Assembly: GCA_005408345.1 (NCBI GenBank)
Contig: SEMN01000010.1
Span: 1,409,501 to 1,473,500, forward strand
Source: Macquaria australasica
Lineage: Eukaryota; Chordata; Actinopteri; Centrarchiformes; Percichthyidae
Length of the DNA: 64,000 nucleotides
Direction: 5' to 3'
Shown here: positions 60,466 through 64,000 of the stretch, in pieces
How the letters are laid out: each line of letters begins with the position of its first letter
Numbering within the stretch: position 1 is the first letter of the stretch
Translations under genes and position numbers: made by a program
The notes under the pieces: generated by a model
Seen by the model: only the letters and a program-made list of their open reading frames with translations
What the model was told of the DNA's origin: nothing
Databases searched by the model: none

Positions 60466-63040
60466 GAATGAATGTAATATATGTGAAAAATGTGAAATGT
60501 GTACAGTTATTTAAACAATGAAAAAAGTTTAAAGTCAAAATGCAACACTGGCCATTTAAAAAAACCTTCACATTATTTACAATGTAAAGATAATAGGAGA
60601 GATGGTTGTTGAAGGTGCATGCAGCACCATGTAACCATGATACTGTATGTTTAGTTTGCATCAGGCCCAGGACTTGCCAAAAACAGAAAAGACAGCTCCA
60701 CATGAAACAATTGATACAAAATGCACAATCCAAATAAGCGATGTTGTTGAAATGGATTTTAAATGCTTTTAAAGCAGAAAAACATGCCATACCTTTCTAA
60801 GTTATTTGTTTTTCAAGTGTTCAATTTGTGAACGTGCTCCACCAGTCACTTTCCATCCTGTGCTGTGGAGCTGGTGTTTCAGTATGACGTCTGTCCTGGC
60901 TCTGCTAGTGCTTTCGTTAATGATAAGTGCCCTCACCATTTCCTCCAACTTCTAGTTACATAAAAAAACCAAAAAAAAAAACCTATACATCACTACCAAA
61001 ACCGTCTGTGTGGCCACTTTGTATCTGCTGCCTTATGCATGAGATCTCAGCATGGAAACAAATGCAAAGCCAAACATGTGCATTAAAGCTGGAATGGGAT
61101 TTACATAAACTATGCATAATGAGATTAATAATGAAACATAACAAAAAACTGAATAACTTGGAGTTATGTTTTGTTAATGTGTGGACTGTGACAGGACATT
61201 TACTTAGATTGCAAATTTAATTGCAGTACTCTATTTACTATTGGAGGGCAAAGGATTATACAATGAGAATGCAGCCATGGCTTGGTTTGCCACATATTCC
61301 AGCTGACTAATTAAACTGTGTGCAAGTGTAAGCAATTAATAGTGTCTACTAATAATTACCTCATGAATAACTATTATTGAAATGATTAAAATGGCTGTTA
61401 TGTAACTTAAGCGTGTGGATAGTCAGACCAGGAAAGATATCAATGTGCAAATTCATCAGGGGGTTGCCTTGTGTCAAAGTCTTTGCAGAGAGGAAGATTA
61501 GTGTGCCAGTCACCAGGGACTGAGGCCGTGCACCCTCATCATCCAACATGGCTGTTACTCCATGTACTGTAACACCAACTGGCAGAAAGGTCATACCAAC
61601 CTGATCTTCAGTTTAAGATGCCGTTCACGCTAATGCTTTGGCTTTCTCTCTCTGCTTCACTTGATGGGTACGGACAGCGTCGCACTTTGTGCATCTAGTT
61701 CCTGGAAATTCGTATTTGTCAAGGACTTTCAAAAGGAAGTTGAAGCTTTTGTATTATGAGAGTAGAGTAGAATGGGCGTAGAAGAGAAATTTTCAGCAGG
61801 GTCGACTCGCTGAGGAGGGGTTGTCTGCTTGTCTGCCACTTAGTTAAACCAGTTTGCATCATCTCCAAGCGTCTCTGAATGAGCTAGCTGAAGATCCCTT
61901 GCCTGAGGGAGATCACCACGGCATCACCAAAGTCAGCAGCACAGAAACTGTCATACACTGACACCTCCTGTGATCTTTCAATGATGGCATGGAGACAGCT
62001 TTGATTGGACATACTGCCTACCAGGTAGTACAGTCAAACGTTCAGCGCATGCATATTTATAGGGTGCAACCTCACTTGCTTTGTATCAGGGTGTGAATGC
62101 AAGGTAAGAATAATGAGGTTCATTACAGGAATCCTCCCACTTCTCACTTCATGTCTTGACCATGTCAGTGTGCCCCTTTTAAATCTTTAATAAGTAATTA
62201 ACCTGACTGAAATGCTAGAGTTGAAATGGCCTGAAATGGCAAAACTGCAGCATCTTGCTTGATACCTTGTTGCCTTGGAAACATTGGATTGGAAGCACCA
62301 AGCAGTGGAAAAGATAATGTTGGAAGGGGCATCAGCTCAGTGAGGAGAGGAAAAAAAAGTTAATTGGTTTTGAGATTCAACCATAACTGACCAACAGCAG
62401 CTTTTGTAAACACAGGATGGGAATGGCAATATTGAAAAAAGTTTTATAATCTGAACTCACCGGAAATAAGGATTGGCTCACGCCACGGACAGGAATATGC
62501 TGCCTTAGCCTGTGAAGGCTATTTGGAGCGGGGGCTTAAGCTTGACACAATGTGCCTATACAATGGGTGGATCTGAGGTCTTGGGGATCTGCGGAGGGAA
62601 GCGCGGCCATAACAGAAATCCCCACTACAAAGAGGAGAGGTGAAAAGGCAGTTATTTAACCAGATGCCCCACTCAGCAGAGAGAGGATTAAAATGCACTA
62701 CTGCTTATCTGACATAAAGACTTTGACTTTAAAACTGCAGGTTCCCTCAAAAACATGGTGTGAAGGTCAGCCTTTTATTAGATGCCTTTTGTGTGCTAAT
62801 GAGAATGCAGAGGGATTTATGTTTCATTCCTCTGTTGTTCCACTCACTTCAAGCTTTAATGTAGAATTGAAAGAATTACAAGGCTATGAACAAGTGCTTT
62901 TTTGTTTTCAACCATTTTCTGGTGTAAAGTGGGTTCTGATTGCAAAGCAAACACTGTAAAAGCCTATGTAGCTGTCCAAGGTTCAAGTGAACAGTTCAAA
63001 GTGTGACATATCAATGGTGCGTTCAGATACTGTATACAGT
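60464..63040. other. Non-coding stretch, nothing firm
   Basis: Frames of up to 97 codons. The minus-strand frame 61361-61594 has fairly protein-like composition and a possible acceptor context but matches no family I recognise. Confidence 0.4.
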
Positions 63041-63059
63041 TAAAAAAAAAAAAAAAAAA
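63041..63059. repeat. Poly(A) tract
   Basis: About 19 A residues. No recognisable retroposon body lies upstream. Confidence 0.85.
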
Positions 63060-64000
63060 TTCAGAATGTTTTTCAGTAAAACCGCACTTGTTTTATTTTT
63101 TCTTTAACGCTTTCCCAGAAAAGTGCGATAATTTCTTGTGATTGTAGAAAAACTAGAACTTGAGGTGTCTTCTACATAATACTGCCATGAATTGATTTTT
63201 GACTATTTTTAGCACAGGACCAGTGCAGCTTGGCATTTTACCCACACCAGTGGCTTAGCTCACAACAGTTGTTATTTCCACAATACATCAGTTGATCTGT
63301 GCTGTAACATTGATTTTACATGTTTAGTTACACCTGGTACATGTGTGTCCTAGTTGTACCAAATGCACTGAAGAATGCCACACACTCTCCTCATTTAATA
63401 CAAAGAACATATGTTAACACTTCATCACAGTGTATCTAAAGATCACAATCAGGTGTTGAATGAAATGAGGTGGGCAGCAGCCGAGAGGGCAGAGAGCCTG
63501 ATTGTGCAACGCTCTCTCCTAAAACTTATGTTTATGTACTGTTAATGTGTAGCAGCAAATACATGTGTGAGAAATGTTATTTTTCACTGGCTGAATATAT
63601 ACATAAATTTCTTCTGTGCATTCCAAACACCCTGTGGTATTTGTTTTCCCCTCTCCTCTTTTTATATGACATGTCATAGCCATTACTGAACCTGGTGACA
63701 CTGGGAACAATGCAATACGATACCTGAAGCAGCCTTCTGCCATCGTAGCCCCCAGCTCTCATGTCAATGAAGGTAGCAAGCTCTTGATCCTGTGGTTGCA
63801 TGTGACAGTCAGCCATCTGACTCATCACCTGCATTAGATATGATGCTATTATGTTCTAGCCATAACACAGGATCTGGAGTGGCTGAGTAAATGGCACTTA
63901 AATCAGTGATTGTCACCATCTTATCGCAACCACTTATTAAACAGCAGTGAGTTTTGCCTTTTGTCAAAGCTGTCAGGTCTAACAGTACTTAAATTACTCA
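63060..64000. other. Non-coding stretch to the window end, nothing recognised
   Basis: Only chance frames of 85 codons or fewer. Confidence 0.45.

Noticed and set aside
60145..60790. Ile/Tyr/Cys-repeat frames of 79-132 codons on both strands
   Set aside because: They are translations of (TA)n/(TG)n microsatellite DNA.
1..64000. CRISPR array, bacterial operon or prophage
   Set aside because: No regularly spaced identical repeats, no ribosome binding sites and no dense coding; all signals are those of a vertebrate genome.

Overview
This is vertebrate nuclear DNA, almost certainly from a teleost fish. It is AT-rich, with no operons and no long uninterrupted genes. It carries (CA)n, (TG)n and (TA)n microsatellites and a dense load of decayed repeats of kinds typical of teleosts: Tc1-like, hAT-type MITEs, Ty3/gypsy LTRs and L2/CR1-clade LINEs. 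The species cannot be named from this window.

The only convincing host coding sequence is one plus-strand exon at about 9817-10437. It encodes the N-terminus, first transmembrane helix and proximal extracellular domain of an acid-sensing ion channel (ASIC, DEG/ENaC superfamily). It stops at a GTGAGT splice donor, at the point where first coding exons of ASIC genes are known to end. No second ASIC exon was found in the roughly 53.5 kb downstream, so that DNA is best read as a very large first intron (as known for ASIC2), or the exon is isolated. The subtype is unresolved: by eye it mixes ASIC4-, ASIC3- and ASIC2-like residues.

Layout. 1-9.7 kb: non-coding, one (TG)n, one possible SINE and one diverged repeat. 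9.8-10.4 kb: the ASIC exon with a TATA-like box just upstream. 10.5-14.5 kb: intronic sequence with a tRNA-like SINE fragment and a LINE/SINE-type tail carrying a hairpin. 14.5-15.0 kb: minus-strand solo LTR with a 5-bp target duplication (CATAG). 17.9-18.6 kb: decayed LINE reverse transcriptase. 21.1-21.5 kb: interspersed repeat and a 17-bp hairpin. 24.0-25.1 kb: a near-perfect palindrome next to a hAT-type MITE that itself contains a second 501-bp element; the uninterrupted version of the same MITE lies at 36.1-36.6 kb and serves as an empty-site control. 30-31 kb: further MITE-like repeats. 39.6-40.1 kb: a CpG-rich block of short repeats. 42.9-43.3 kb: a minisatellite. 44.3-44.8 and 46.9-47.3 kb: two more short inverted-repeat elements, the second with a perfect 8-bp target duplication. 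57.4-58.5 kb: a compact Ty3/gypsy-like element with two LTRs and a small proline-rich ORF. 59.3-60.5 kb: a Tc1-like transposon cut off within its transposase gene at a (TA)n array. The rest shows nothing I can name.

No multi-gene system is encoded here. What stands out is the transposon history, which can be read from target duplications, and the isolated, divergent ASIC exon. Family assignments rest on remembered family features and manual reading; no database search was run.
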